Shown piece by piece: positions 27,441 to 36,902 of a stretch of DNA of 64,000 nucleotides. The first letter of the stretch is position 1; every line of letters starts with the position of its first letter. The DNA lies in NCBI RefSeq assembly GCF_042676145.1, contig NZ_JBHTJW010000002.1:930001-994000 (forward strand), read 5' to 3'. The position numbers and the translations under genes were made by a program. Below the pieces are notes generated by a model. The model saw only the letters and a program-made list of their open reading frames with translations. It was not told the DNA's origin and did not search any database. This stretch comes from Methylophilus glucosoxydans (GTDB taxonomy: Bacteria > Pseudomonadota > Gammaproteobacteria > Burkholderiales > Methylophilaceae).

Positions 27441-27569
27441 CTGCCTCTGCGATCGCCCACATTGTGCAAAAGCGCTTTTGTAACCGCTTAGATACCGCAC
27501 AAAACTTGCCCTCAGGGCAGGTTAACGCTAAAGTAGCGGAAGTTTAAAAAAACCATTGGAGTCATCACT

Positions 27570-28175
27570 GTGTGGGAAATTATTTTAGCGGCCGGTTGGC
27601 CAATCTGGCCTCTGGTTATCGCTTCTGTGATCTCGTTTGCCATTATTGTCGAGCGATTCTGGGCCTTGAGAGCTTCAGTTGTCACCCCGGACCAGTTATT
27701 GCCTGAAGTGCAAAACTGGTTAAAGCAGGGCGGCGTCACGCGTGAAACCTTAAGCCGCCTCGAAGCACACTCTTTACTTGGTCGCGTTTTTGCCAGTGCG
27801 TTGGCGAATATGGGGCACTCACGTGAGGTTACCAAAGAAGCGATTGAAGAAACCGGCCGTGCGGTTGCACACAAGCTGGAACAATACCTGCCCACCCTGG
27901 GGACCATTGCCACTGTAGCACCTTTGCTGGGGCTACTGGGGACGGTGATCGGGATGGTCGAGCTGTTTGGCTCATTCACGAACAGTGGTCACGATGTGGC
28001 ACAGTTTGCGCGAGGCATTTCGGTGGCCTTGTACAACACGGCGGCCGGGATTGTGGTGGCGGTGCCTTCGATGATTGCCTATCGTTATTTCAAGAGCAAA
28101 GTGGACGGTTTTCTGGTGGATATGGAGCAGCAAGCCGTTAAACTGGTAGAAATCATCCACGGCGACCGCGGATAA
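27570..28175 (+). CDS. exbB: MotA/TolQ/ExbB proton channel protein
   Basis: A 201-residue inner-membrane protein starting at GTG 27570 after TTGGAG. It has three membrane segments, the first at residues about 8-25. The second and third surround the conserved PTLGTIATVAPLLGLLGTVI and LYNTAAGIVVAVPSMIAYRY motifs. With ExbD it forms the proton-driven motor that energises TonB-dependent outer-membrane transport. No tonB gene is adjacent. The exbBD pair before msbA-lpxK is a standard betaproteobacterial order. Confidence 0.92.
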   Translation: MWEIILAAGWPIWPLVIASVISFAIIVERFWALRASVVTPDQLLPEVQNWLKQGGVTRETLSRLEAHSLLGRVFASALANMGHSREVTKEAIEETGRAVAHKLEQYLPTLGTIATVAPLLGLLGTVIGMVELFGSFTNSGHDVAQFARGISVALYNTAAGIVVAVPSMIAYRYFKSKVDGFLVDMEQQAVKLVEIIHGDRG

Positions 28176-28208
28176 GCATTTTGCGACAGGATAAAAAAAG
28201 GCAGTCTC

Positions 28209-28637
28209 ATGAACTTTAAACGTGGTAGCCGCGACGAAGAGCTCGAAATCAACTTTATTCCGTTGATTGACGTGTTGCTGGTGATTATTATTTTCCTGAT
28301 CGTGAGTGCAACCTTTTCACGTACCAGTGAGTTGCAGATTAACTTGCCGACCGCGGATGCCAATGCCCCTCAAGAAAAACCATTGACCATTACCGTGGAG
28401 GTCGATGCCAGCGGCCGTTGCCTGGTGAATGGCAAAGAAGCGAATGGCGCCGTGGTGTCTGATTTGTCAGCCGCCTTGATCGAAGCAGGCAAGGCCGGTC
28501 CGGCAGACAAAGAGCCGACCATTATCATTAATGCCGATGGCAAGGCCTCGCACCAGTCTGTGGTGAATATTATGGAAGCCTCCCGGATGGCGAATTACAC
28601 ACATATCACCTTTGCCACACAGGTAAACAGCCACTAA
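28209..28637 (+). CDS. exbD: ExbD/TolR-family protein
   Basis: A 142-residue protein with a short cytoplasmic end, one membrane segment (INFIPLIDVLLVIIIFLIVS, residues about 16-35) carrying the essential Asp in PLIDVLLV, and a periplasmic domain ending in NYTHITFATQV. It partners with the ExbB protein 33 bp upstream. A strong terminator follows, so msbA may be transcribed partly from its own promoter. Confidence 0.93.
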   Translation: MNFKRGSRDEELEINFIPLIDVLLVIIIFLIVSATFSRTSELQINLPTADANAPQEKPLTITVEVDASGRCLVNGKEANGAVVSDLSAALIEAGKAGPADKEPTIIINADGKASHQSVVNIMEASRMANYTHITFATQVNSH

Positions 28638-28678
28638 TGTGTGGTGGCTGTTTGTGAGCTGTCCCGTTTAGTGCCAGG

Positions 28679-28713
28679 CAAGCCCGTTGTGACCGACGGG
28701 CTTGCTTGTTTTT
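28679..28713 (+). terminator. Rho-independent terminator after exbD
   Basis: A perfect 10-bp stem GCAAGCCCGT / ACGGGCTTGC with an 8-base loop is followed by TTGTTTTT. It lies 42 bp past exbD and 20 bp before msbA, so it should separate or attenuate the two parts of the cluster. Confidence 0.85.
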
Positions 28714-28732
28714 AAGTAATCAGAGAACCCGC

Positions 28733-30487
28733 ATGGCCCGCAAACAAAAAGTCGATTTACCTAAAATCGTCAATCCCAAACTGTTATATAAGCGCCTGTT
28801 TTTATATGCCTGGCGTTACAAGTTTTATTTTCTGGTCTCCATGGTGGCAACCACCGTGTTGTCGCTCAGTAACACCGCTTTTCTGGCCCTGATTAAAAAA
28901 GTCACCGATGAAGGCTTTGTCCAGCATTCGGTGCAGGAAGCATTTACTTTGCCGCTGATGCTGGTTGGCTTGATGGTCGTTCGCGCTGTGGCTTCATTCT
29001 TCTCGATTTACTGCTTGCGCGCTGTGACCAGGCTGGTGGTCGAAGTGATGCGTAAACAGGTGTTTGCCAAGCTGATGTTGTTGCCAGTGAGTTTTTTTGA
29101 CATGCATTCCAATGGCTCGCTGGTGTCCAAGATGACCTATGATGCCGAGCGGCTATCGATTGTCGTCACGCGTTCGGCCCATAACGTAGTACGGGATATC
29201 CTGACCGTGATAGGCCTGATTGCTTACATGCTGTATCTGGACTGGAAACTGACCCTGGTATTTGCATTGGTGACGCCGCTGATGGGGCTGTATTTATCCA
29301 AGACTACGCCCAAGCTACGCGCAAATGCCAAACGGGTACAGCAAGCCGTTGGCGAGATTACCAAAACGGCGGAAGAGGCGATTGCCGCGCAGCGTATTGT
29401 GAAAATTTTTGGCGCGCAAAATTTTGAGAACACGCGCTTTGGCGATGTGGTCGGTAAAAACCGCCAGCTCGAATTGCGCAGTGCGCGTATCTCGGGGCTG
29501 AACAGCTTTGTGATTGAGGTGTTGTCGGCGCTGGCTTTAGGGCTGGTGGTCTATTATGCCCTGGGACAATTTACGGTAGGCGAGTTTGCCGCGTTTATCG
29601 GCGCATTGATGATGCTGATTGCACCGATCAAACACATCACTTCGGCTAACGAGGACTTGCAAGTGGGCCTGGCGGCGGCGCAGAGTATTTTTGAGGTGCT
29701 GGATTTGGCATCCGAAGAGGATCATGGCCACCATCGGATTGGCCGCGCGCAGGGCTATCTGGTGTTTAAAGACGTGACCTTGCGTTATCCGCAGGCCAAA
29801 CACAACGCACTGGACCACATTAACGCCACGATACGCGCTGGCGAGAAGGTGGCGCTGGTTGGTCGTTCCGGCAGTGGCAAAACCACACTGGTCAATTTGC
29901 TACCACGCTTCTATGGGCTGCAAGAAGGCAGTATTTTGCTGGATGGCGTGGATATCCGCGAGTATGGCCTGGAGAACTTGCGCGAACAGTTTTCACTGGT
30001 CAGCCAGGATATCGTCTTGTTTAACGACACCATTTACAACAATATTGCCTATGGTGCCTTGCGCGAGGCGACTGAGGAAGAGGTCATTGCCGCTGCCAAA
30101 GCGGCTAATGCCTGGGAGTTTATCGAGCACATGCCGCAAGGCCTGCAAAGCGAAATCGGTGACCGGGGTGTCCGTTTGTCCGGCGGGCAGCGCCAGCGCC
30201 TGGCGATTGCACGTGCCATTTTAAAGGATGCGCCGGTGTTACTGCTGGATGAGGCGACGTCTGCCTTGGACAGTGAGTCCGAGCTACATGTACAGATGGC
30301 GCTGGATCGCTTAATGCAAAACCGCACGACGATCGTGATTGCGCACCGCTTGAGTACCGTAGAGAACGCAGACCGGATTCTGGTCATGGATCAGGGCAGA
30401 ATCATCGAAACTGGATCGCATACCAGCCTGCTGGCACAAAGCGGGTATTACAGCCGGCTGTATCACAAGCAGTTTCAAGACGACTGA
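28733..30487 (+). CDS. msbA: Lipid A/LPS flippase MsbA
   Basis: A 584-residue half-size ABC exporter that flips lipid A-core across the inner membrane. Six membrane helices fill residues about 30-320. The nucleotide-binding domain has Walker A GRSGSGKTT, a Q-loop in SLVSQDIVLFNDT, signature LSGGQRQR and Walker B LLLDEATSALD, with H-loop IAHRLST. I used ATG 28733 rather than an upstream TTG, which lies in the terminator. The stop and the lpxK start share a base (TGATG), so translation is coupled. Confidence 0.94.
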   Translation: MARKQKVDLPKIVNPKLLYKRLFLYAWRYKFYFLVSMVATTVLSLSNTAFLALIKKVTDEGFVQHSVQEAFTLPLMLVGLMVVRAVASFFSIYCLRAVTRLVVEVMRKQVFAKLMLLPVSFFDMHSNGSLVSKMTYDAERLSIVVTRSAHNVVRDILTVIGLIAYMLYLDWKLTLVFALVTPLMGLYLSKTTPKLRANAKRVQQAVGEITKTAEEAIAAQRIVKIFGAQNFENTRFGDVVGKNRQLELRSARISGLNSFVIEVLSALALGLVVYYALGQFTVGEFAAFIGALMMLIAPIKHITSANEDLQVGLAAAQSIFEVLDLASEEDHGHHRIGRAQGYLVFKDVTLRYPQAKHNALDHINATIRAGEKVALVGRSGSGKTTLVNLLPRFYGLQEGSILLDGVDIREYGLENLREQFSLVSQDIVLFNDTIYNNIAYGALREATEEEVIAAAKAANAWEFIEHMPQGLQSEIGDRGVRLSGGQRQRLAIARAILKDAPVLLLDEATSALDSESELHVQMALDRLMQNRTTIVIAHRLSTVENADRILVMDQGRIIETGSHTSLLAQSGYYSRLYHKQFQDD

Positions 30488-31512
30488 TGTTGCGGCATTG
30501 GTTTGAAAAACAGTGGCAGGGGATGGGATGGGCGCAAGCCTTGCTGCTGCCGTTGTCCATGCTGTTTGCGGTATTGTCTGGCTTGCGGCGCCTGTGTTAC
30601 CAGGTGGGGTTGTTGAGCAGCCAGGCCTTGCCTGTGCCGGTGGTGGTGGTCGGCAACCTCTCTGTAGGTGGGGTCGGTAAAACGCCGGTGGTGATTTATT
30701 TGGCGCAGCAGCTGCTTGCCGCTGGCTACCATCCCGGGATTTTGAGCCGCGGCTATGGCGGACAACACACCGGCGAGGTGACGCCTGATAGCTTGCCGCA
30801 GTCACTGGGCGATGAGCCGGTGTTGATTGCCGGGCGTACTGGCTGTCCGATCTGGGTCGATGCCAACCGTGTGGCAGGCGGTCTAGCCTTGCTGCAGGCG
30901 CATCCTGAAGTCAATGTGATTCTGTGTGATGATGGCTTGCAGCACTATGCGCTTCAGCGGGATATCGAAATTGCCGTTGTGCAGCGGCCACTCAGTATCG
31001 GCAATGGTCACTTACTCCCTGCCGGGCCATTGCGTGAGCGATTGCGCCGTTTGCAAACCGTGGATATCATCGTAGAAAGTGGTCAGGTCCCTGCCGGCCC
31101 CTGGCCTGTGGCGCATTATGTCGTTGGCCTGGAAGTGGGCCGCTGGACCTCAGTCACAGACCTGAATACGCATCTGTCGAATGCCGAGTTGCAGCAGCGG
31201 GCATTGGTTGCAATTGCCGGCATCGGTCACCCACAACGGTTTTTTAATACCGTCTCCAATCTGGGCATTACCTGTGAAACCGTCGCCTTTGCCGACCACC
31301 ATGCTTACCGCAAGGAAGACTTCCTGCCGTTTAAACAAAAAACCATACTGATGACAGAAAAAGATGCCGTAAAATGTCAGCATCTGGGATTAACCAACGC
31401 CTGGTATTTGCCAGTCAGTGCGCAAATCACGCCGCTTGGTGATCATCCTTCCCTGACGGAAAACGTCATCAGACGTTTGCAACAATGCAAAGGAAATAGG
31501 CATGAATCCTAA
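30487..31512 (+). CDS. lpxK: Tetraacyldisaccharide 4'-kinase
   Basis: A 341-residue inner-membrane-bound kinase that phosphorylates the 4' position of the lipid A precursor. An N-terminal hydrophobic helix precedes VVVVGNLSVGGVGKTPVVIY, which carries the Walker A loop. CDDGLQHYAL, DIEIAVV and TEKDAVKC are further LpxK motifs. Length is normal. It overlaps msbA by one base, and the trm112-like gene starts inside its last codons. Confidence 0.95.
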   Translation: MLRHWFEKQWQGMGWAQALLLPLSMLFAVLSGLRRLCYQVGLLSSQALPVPVVVVGNLSVGGVGKTPVVIYLAQQLLAAGYHPGILSRGYGGQHTGEVTPDSLPQSLGDEPVLIAGRTGCPIWVDANRVAGGLALLQAHPEVNVILCDDGLQHYALQRDIEIAVVQRPLSIGNGHLLPAGPLRERLRRLQTVDIIVESGQVPAGPWPVAHYVVGLEVGRWTSVTDLNTHLSNAELQQRALVAIAGIGHPQRFFNTVSNLGITCETVAFADHHAYRKEDFLPFKQKTILMTEKDAVKCQHLGLTNAWYLPVSAQITPLGDHPSLTENVIRRLQQCKGNRHES

Positions 31513-31684
31513 ACTCTTGGAAATTCTGGTGTGTCCGGTGACCAAAGGACCGCTGGTGTATGACAAACAAAAGCAGGAGCTGGTGTCCAAAGGGGCCCGC
31601 CTGGCTTATCCGGTACGCGATGGCATCCCGGTCATGCTCGAAGACGAAGCGCGTCGCCTGGAAGAGCATGAATACGCTGAATAA
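31502..31684 (+). CDS. Trm112/YcaR-family small zinc-ribbon-like protein
   Basis: A 60-residue protein. The pattern LLEILVCPVTKGPLVYD, then ELVSKGARLAYPVRDGIPVM and LEDEARRL is that of the YcaR/Trm112 family. Only one Cys remains in the CPVTKG position, so metal binding is doubtful. It overlaps lpxK by 11 bp and precedes kdsB by 2 bp, the standard position of this gene in the lipid A/KDO operon. Molecular role in bacteria is uncertain. Confidence 0.9.
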   Translation: MNPKLLEILVCPVTKGPLVYDKQKQELVSKGARLAYPVRDGIPVMLEDEARRLEEHEYAE

Positions 31685-31686
31685 CC

Positions 31687-32433
31687 ATGTTTAAAGTTGT
31701 TGTTCCAGCCCGTTTTGCCAGTACCCGGCTGCCGGGCAAACCCTTGCTTGATCTTGCCGGTAAACCCATGGTGGTCCGCGTGGCTGAGCAGGCAGCCAAA
31801 AGCCTGGCAAATCAGGTGGTCGTGGCCACCGATCATGCGCAAATTCTGCAAGCTGTCGCGCAGCACCAGATCACTGCAGTGATGACGCGGGCCGATCATA
31901 TTTCTGGCACAGACCGCATTGCTGAAGTAGTACAAACCATGCAATGGCCGGACGACACCATCGTCGTCAATGTGCAGGGCGATGAACCTTTGATTGATCC
32001 GGTGCTGATCAACGAGGTGGCCCAAACCTTGGCCAATGATGAACAGGCGGTGATGTCTACCGCTTGCCATGCCATTCATGACGAGACGGTTTTCACAAAT
32101 CCGAATGTGGTCAAGGTGGTATTCAATGCCAAGCAGCGCGCGCTGTACTTTAGTCGCGCGGCGATTCCATTTGCACGGGACACGGCAGATCGCCAGCAGC
32201 CCCTCACCGCATATCGTCACATTGGCATTTATGCCTATCGTGTCAGCTTTTTGAAGCAATATGCCAGCTTGCCAGTCACCACGCTGGAAAGCATTGAAAG
32301 CCTGGAACAATTGCGCGTGCTGTATCATGGCTACCAGATCGCCGTTAGCGTGACTGATCACGCGCCTGCCAGCGGCGTGGATACACCCGAAGACCTGGCG
32401 GCTGTCAGGCAGATTTTTGCTAGTAACGACTAA
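31687..32433 (+). CDS. kdsB: 3-deoxy-manno-octulosonate cytidylyltransferase
   Basis: A 248-residue enzyme that activates KDO as CMP-KDO for LPS inner-core synthesis. Motifs are VVVPARFASTRLPGKPLLDL (nucleotide binding), VVATDHAQI, MTRADHISGTDRIAEV, NVQGDEPLIDP and YRHIGIYAYRVSFL. Full length. It is the last gene of the msbA-lpxK-trm112-kdsB operon, which closes with a strong bidirectional terminator. Confidence 0.96.
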   Translation: MFKVVVPARFASTRLPGKPLLDLAGKPMVVRVAEQAAKSLANQVVVATDHAQILQAVAQHQITAVMTRADHISGTDRIAEVVQTMQWPDDTIVVNVQGDEPLIDPVLINEVAQTLANDEQAVMSTACHAIHDETVFTNPNVVKVVFNAKQRALYFSRAAIPFARDTADRQQPLTAYRHIGIYAYRVSFLKQYASLPVTTLESIESLEQLRVLYHGYQIAVSVTDHAPASGVDTPEDLAAVRQIFASND

Positions 32434-32437
32434 AAAT

Positions 32438-32465
32438 AAAAAGCCTCACTTAAGTGAGGCTTTTT
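32438..32465. terminator. Bidirectional terminator between kdsB and the DUF486 gene
   Basis: A 28-bp perfect palindrome (AAAAAGCCTCACTT / AAGTGAGGCTTTTT) starts 5 bp after the kdsB stop. It has A and T tracts on the two sides, so it can end transcripts from both convergent genes. Confidence 0.9.
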
Positions 32466-32512
32466 ATTGCGTATGCGCTGTTTCTTAACCATCATTTCTC
32501 TGACAGTTTGAA

Positions 32513-32857
32513 TCAAGTGCGGAAAATAAAGTAGACTGCCCCCATCATACATAAGCCTGCCCACAGGTAATCCCACTTGAGTGGCTGCTGCATGTACATG
32601 ACGGCAAACGGGACGAATATCACCAGTGTGATGACTTCTTGCAGAATTTTGAGTTGCGCCAGATTGAGTTGGGTAAAGCCAATCCGGTTGGCGGGTACCT
32701 GAAAACAATATTCAATCAGGGCGATGCCCCAACTGATGAGAATGGCGATCCAAAGCGGTTTTTGATGCAAGTCTTTCAGGTGACCATACCAGGCAAACAA
32801 CATGAACAAGTTGGCTGTGGAAAGAAGCAGGATGGTTTTAATCAGTGTGAAAGACAT
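32513..32857 (-). CDS. DUF486 (DMT-like) small membrane protein
   Basis: A 114-residue protein with four membrane helices. The motifs FAWYGHLKDL, IALIEYCFQVPANRIG and KILQEVITLVIFVPFAV are the conserved DUF486 signature; the fold resembles half of a drug/metabolite transporter. Family members are close to universal in proteobacteria but have no proven substrate. It stands alone, 57 bp downstream of glnB on the same strand. Confidence 0.88.
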   Translation of the reverse strand: MSFTLIKTILLLSTANLFMLFAWYGHLKDLHQKPLWIAILISWGIALIEYCFQVPANRIGFTQLNLAQLKILQEVITLVIFVPFAVMYMQQPLKWDYLWAGLCMMGAVYFIFRT

Positions 32858-32914
32858 GCAACATCAGGCAAGAAAGGGTGACTTGGGAAAAGTCACCGGA
32901 TCATTGAAAAAAGC

Positions 32915-33253
32915 TTAAATGGCGGCTTCGCCAGTTTCACCAGTACGGATACGGATCACTTGTTCGACGGAAGAGACAAAAATCTTGCCATCACCGATTT
33001 TACCGGTATGGGCGGCCTTGATAATGGCTTCGATCGCACTTTCTACCATGTCTGATCCTAGAATCACTTCAATTTTGATTTTTGGCAGAAAGTCGACGAC
33101 ATATTCTGCGCCACGATATAACTCGGTGTGACCTTTCTGGCGACCAAATCCCTTGACTTCGGTGACTGTCAGTCCATTGACGCCAATCGCAGATAACGCC
33201 TCACGCACTTCGTCCAGTTTAAAAGGCTTAATAACGGCTTCTACTTTTTTCAT
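32915..33253 (-). CDS. glnB: Nitrogen regulatory protein PII
   Basis: A 112-residue signal protein that senses 2-oxoglutarate, ATP/ADP and, after uridylylation, glutamine, and controls GlnD/GlnE/NtrB targets. The T-loop RGAEYVVDF carries the uridylylation site Tyr51. KIGDGKIFV is the second signature. Sequence and position (after nadE) fit GlnB rather than GlnK, since no amtB gene adjoins. It lies 100 bp after nadE and could have its own promoter. Confidence 0.95.
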   Translation of the reverse strand: MKKVEAVIKPFKLDEVREALSAIGVNGLTVTEVKGFGRQKGHTELYRGAEYVVDFLPKIKIEVILGSDMVESAIEAIIKAAHTGKIGDGKIFVSSVEQVIRIRTGETGEAAI

Positions 33254-33353
33254 ATGTGCTCCGTGGATAAATCTCTCAATGGCATTTTACGCAAGCAGTG
33301 CTTTTTATACAAATGTCCTGTGCATGCCTCACAAGGCCTCGCGTGTCGCGCAC

Positions 33354-34955
33354 TTAAAATGACAGGTTACAGGTGATCGGGTAGCGACGGTCCTTGCCAA
33401 AGCCGCGCTCTGTAATCCTGACACCCACTGCCGCTTGCCGCCGCTTGTATTCATTGCGATCAATCAGGCGGGTCACGCGCTGCACATCACTGGCGGTATA
33501 CCCCATTTCGATGATACGCGCGATGCTCAGGTCTTTTTCGACGTAGGCTTCCATGATGGCATCCAAGACCTCATAGGGCGGTAAGCTGTCCTGGTCGGTC
33601 TGGTTTTCTCTGAGCTCGGCACTAGGGGCACGTGTGATAATCCGCTCAGGGATCACCCGGCTCAGGCCATTGCGGTAGGTTGCCAGCTTGTAAACCAGGG
33701 TTTTGGGTACATCCTTGATCAAGGCAAAGCCACCCGCCATATCACCGTATAAGGTGCTGTAGCCGACAGCGGTTTCTGACTTGTTGCCGGTGGTGAGCAC
33801 CAGGCTGCCAAACTTGTTACTGATGGCCATCAGTAGCATGCCACGGATGCGGGCCTGCAGGTTTTCTTCGGTGGTATCAAAAGACTTGCCGGAAAACTCC
33901 TCAGACAAGGTCGCACAAAATCCTTCAAATAGCGGTTTGATGGGTAATACGCTGTACTCAACCTCAACCAGTTGTGCCATTTCAGCGGCATCTGCCACGC
34001 TGATGCCGGCGGTAAATTCAGAGGGCATCATCACTGCTTTGACGCGCGTTTTACCCAGTGCATCCACGGCGATGGCGAGTGTCAGGGCGGAATCTATGCC
34101 ACCAGACAGGCCTAGCACCACCCCGGGGAATTTGTTTTTATTGACATAGTCACGCAGACCCAGTACCAGCGCTTTATATACGGCGGATTCGGTGCTCAAC
34201 GGCGCCGTAATGTCGGTGGCCAAGGGGGTCGTGCCGTCTATGGTCAGGTAAGCCAGCCCGGCTTCAAACATGGGCAGCTCTTGCACCAGTTCTCCCAACC
34301 GGTTCATGCTAAAAGACGCGCCATCAAACACCAGTTCGTCCTGGCCGCCGACCATGTTGGCATAGACCATGGGTAGCCCGGTTTCGCGGATGCGGTCGCG
34401 CAATACCTGGTAACGTGTCTGCTGTTTGTGCAAATGGTAAGGTGAGGCATTGATCGTCAGCAGCACTTGTGCCGAAGCTTGCAGGGCCTGCAGGGCAGGG
34501 CCTGACTCCCAGCTATCCGCACAGATCAGCACGCCATAGCGTACGCCATGCCATTCAAACACCACGGGCAATTGACCCGCCTCAAAATAGCGCTCTTCAT
34601 CAAAGACGCTGTAGTTGGGCAAGTGATGTTTATGATAGGTCGCCTGTATCCTGCCAGTATGGATTACCGAAGCAGCGTTGTAGCGTTTGCCTGCCACTTC
34701 ATCAGGATGTCCAACAATGACTGCCATGTCGTGAGGCAGACGCTGCACTAGCCAATTGAGTGCCTGCGTGTTGGCGTGATAAAAATCCTGTCTGAACAGC
34801 AAATCTTCTGGAGGGTAGCCACATAACGCCAGTTCTGGTGTCAGTAAGAGGCGTGCGCCCGCTCGATAAGCCTCTTCGGCTTGCGCCAGAATGTGTTCCG
34901 CATTTTGCTGCATGGCACCGACCATGCAGTTCATTTGAGCAATTGCAAGTTTCAT
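33354..34955 (-). CDS. nadE: Glutamine-dependent NAD+ synthetase
   Basis: A 533-residue two-domain enzyme for the last step of NAD synthesis. The N-terminal nitrilase-like glutaminase domain has the triad Glu in LTPELALCGYPPEDL, Lys in YHKHHLPNY and Cys in VLICADSWE. The C-terminal synthetase domain has the PP-loop GLSGGIDSALTLAIAVDAL and TGNKSETAVGYSTLYGDMAG. Typical proteobacterial length. It is followed by glnB, the common beta/gammaproteobacterial order. Confidence 0.96.
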   Translation of the reverse strand: MKLAIAQMNCMVGAMQQNAEHILAQAEEAYRAGARLLLTPELALCGYPPEDLLFRQDFYHANTQALNWLVQRLPHDMAVIVGHPDEVAGKRYNAASVIHTGRIQATYHKHHLPNYSVFDEERYFEAGQLPVVFEWHGVRYGVLICADSWESGPALQALQASAQVLLTINASPYHLHKQQTRYQVLRDRIRETGLPMVYANMVGGQDELVFDGASFSMNRLGELVQELPMFEAGLAYLTIDGTTPLATDITAPLSTESAVYKALVLGLRDYVNKNKFPGVVLGLSGGIDSALTLAIAVDALGKTRVKAVMMPSEFTAGISVADAAEMAQLVEVEYSVLPIKPLFEGFCATLSEEFSGKSFDTTEENLQARIRGMLLMAISNKFGSLVLTTGNKSETAVGYSTLYGDMAGGFALIKDVPKTLVYKLATYRNGLSRVIPERIITRAPSAELRENQTDQDSLPPYEVLDAIMEAYVEKDLSIARIIEMGYTASDVQRVTRLIDRNEYKRRQAAVGVRITERGFGKDRRYPITCNLSF

Positions 34956-34985
34956 CTGCTTTTCATTCAGGATGGGCTGCAGGGC

Positions 34986-36008
34986 TTAATACTTGCCACC
35001 CGCAGCCTTGATCAGTTCTACCATGGCCGGGTTTTGGCCTTTGAGGGCATAGACATAAGCGGTCAAACCGTATTGATCACGTGTTTTGACATTGGCCTCA
35101 TGTTCAAGCAGCAATCGCGCCATTTCCGGCGCATTGTTGCTCACTGCCAGGTGCAGCAAGGGCGTGCCTTCGCTGTCTTTCTGGTTGGCATCTGCTTCAT
35201 GCTCAAGCAGTGTTTTGGCTGCTTCAAGCTGATTTTTCTTCACCGCCCAAGTCAGGGCTGTCCAGCCATGTTCATCTTCCTCATCCACTTTTGCACCATG
35301 TTCTGCCAAATAGCTCACGGCGGCGGCATGGCCCTCTCGGGCGGCAATCATGAGCGCAGTGGTGCCCAGCTTGTCTTTGAGATTGGCGTCAGCGCCTTTG
35401 GTTAATACCGTGGTAATGGTGGGTACATCACCACTTTTGGCCGCATACATGAGCACAGTTTTCCCATCCGAAGACCGCACATTAGCATCAAAACCACGCG
35501 CGATAATCAGGCCCACCAGTTCGCTGTAGCCGGAGGTGGCCGCCAGGCCGAGGGCGCTCCAGCCGGCCGGGTCACGGGCTTTAACATCGGCACCTTTTTC
35601 CATCAGCATTCTGGCGGCATCCAGATTATTTTTCTTGGCCGCAAACATGAGTGCTGTCCAGCCACCCTGATCTTTGGCATTAATGTCGGCGCCACCGGCT
35701 AACAACTCGCGGATCACTTCCGCCTGGTTTTTACGGGCGGCATACATGATGGGCGTCAGTTTGTCGCCATCGGTGACATTCGGGTTGGCGCCGCTTTTTA
35801 ACAAGGCTTTGACCGTGGCCAGGTCGCCTTTGGCGGCGGCAATGAGCAGGTAAGACACTTCATCATCGCGAAAAGGCGCGCTGTCCTCGGCCATCGGTTT
35901 TTTGCTGGCGGCCGCCGCAGACAGGCCAGGCCAGGTGAGGCCAATCAGCAGTACGCTGCTAACAATGATGCCTGTCCAGCGATGGTGAGCCTGTAAGCAA
36001 CGATACAT
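34986..36008 (-). CDS. Exported ankyrin-repeat protein
   Basis: A 340-residue protein starting at ATG 36008 after AAAGGAAC. A signal peptide (IIVSSVLLIGLTWPGLSAAAA) is followed by about eight consecutive ankyrin repeats, seen as recurring GADxNxKDxxGxTALMxAAxxG units (for example TDGDKLTPIMYAARKNQAEV and KDKLGTTALMIAAREGHAAA). It is probably periplasmic and binds another protein. It follows sucD by 10 bp and so may be the third gene of a sucC-sucD transcript, although no metabolic role follows from that. Confidence 0.85.
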   Translation of the reverse strand: MYRCLQAHHRWTGIIVSSVLLIGLTWPGLSAAAASKKPMAEDSAPFRDDEVSYLLIAAAKGDLATVKALLKSGANPNVTDGDKLTPIMYAARKNQAEVIRELLAGGADINAKDQGGWTALMFAAKKNNLDAARMLMEKGADVKARDPAGWSALGLAATSGYSELVGLIIARGFDANVRSSDGKTVLMYAAKSGDVPTITTVLTKGADANLKDKLGTTALMIAAREGHAAAVSYLAEHGAKVDEEDEHGWTALTWAVKKNQLEAAKTLLEHEADANQKDSEGTPLLHLAVSNNAPEMARLLLEHEANVKTRDQYGLTAYVYALKGQNPAMVELIKAAGGKY

Positions 36009-36018
36009 GCCAGTTCCT

Positions 36019-36900
36019 TTATGCGTTTGCGCGTTGAATGGCCGCGAGGACGGCCTCACCCAGACCAGCAGGGGAGGCTGCAACAACACAGCCAGCGGAT
36101 TCCAGGGCGGCAATCTTGTCTTCTGCACGGCCAGAACCACCGGAAATAATCGCCCCGGCATGGCCCATACGTTTGCCTTTGGGGGCGGTTAAGCCGGCAA
36201 TATAAGCAGCGACCGGTTTGGTGACATGGTGTTTGATGTAGTCAGCCGCAGCCTCTTCATCACTGCCACCGATTTCACCAACCATGATGATCGCCTCGGT
36301 TTCCACGTCTTTCTGAAAGAGTTCCAGGCATTCAATAAAGTTCAAGCCTTTGATCGGGTCGCCACCAATGCCGACACAGGTGGTCTGGCCTAGGCCCAGG
36401 GCCGTGGTCTGATGGACAGCCTCGTAAGTCAGGGTGCCAGAGCGTGACACGACGCCGACCTTGCCACGTTTGTGGATGCTGCCCGGCATAATGCCGATTT
36501 TGCATTCGTCCGGTGTGATCACGCCTGGGCAGTTTGGGCCGATCAGTTTGGTGCCATTAGCGCGCAGCGCCGCTTTGACATTGAGCATGTCCAGAGCCGG
36601 AATGCCTTCGGTGATACAGACAATGAGCTCAATGCCTGCATCTGCGGCTTCCAGAATGGAGTCAGCGGCAAATGGCGGCGGCACGTAAATCACGCTGGCA
36701 TTGGCTTCGGTTTCCTTCACGGCTTCGCGCATGGTATTGAATACGGGCAGCTCCAGATGGCGCTGGCCCCCTTTGCCTGGCGTCACGCCACCCACCATTT
36801 TGGTGCCATAAGCCAGCGCTTGTTCGGAATGAAACGTCCCTTGTTTGCCGGTAAAGCCCTGGCACAACACTTTGGTATCTTTATTGACTAAAATCGCCAT
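36019..36900 (-). CDS. sucD: Succinyl-CoA synthetase alpha subunit
   Basis: A 293-residue subunit with the N-terminal CoA-binding domain (ILVNKDTKVLCQGFTGKQGT) and the phosphohistidine region GHAGAIISGGSGRAEDK. CVGIGGDPIKG is also conserved. With SucC it interconverts succinyl-CoA and succinate with nucleotide phosphorylation. It starts two bases after the sucC stop. If the host has an incomplete TCA cycle, as many obligate methylotrophs do, the enzyme would mainly supply succinyl-CoA for biosynthesis. A malate-CoA ligase reading is less likely. Confidence 0.94.
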   Translation of the reverse strand: MAILVNKDTKVLCQGFTGKQGTFHSEQALAYGTKMVGGVTPGKGGQRHLELPVFNTMREAVKETEANASVIYVPPPFAADSILEAADAGIELIVCITEGIPALDMLNVKAALRANGTKLIGPNCPGVITPDECKIGIMPGSIHKRGKVGVVSRSGTLTYEAVHQTTALGLGQTTCVGIGGDPIKGLNFIECLELFQKDVETEAIIMVGEIGGSDEEAAADYIKHHVTKPVAAYIAGLTAPKGKRMGHAGAIISGGSGRAEDKIAALESAGCVVAASPAGLGEAVLAAIQRANA

Positions 36901-36902
36901 GA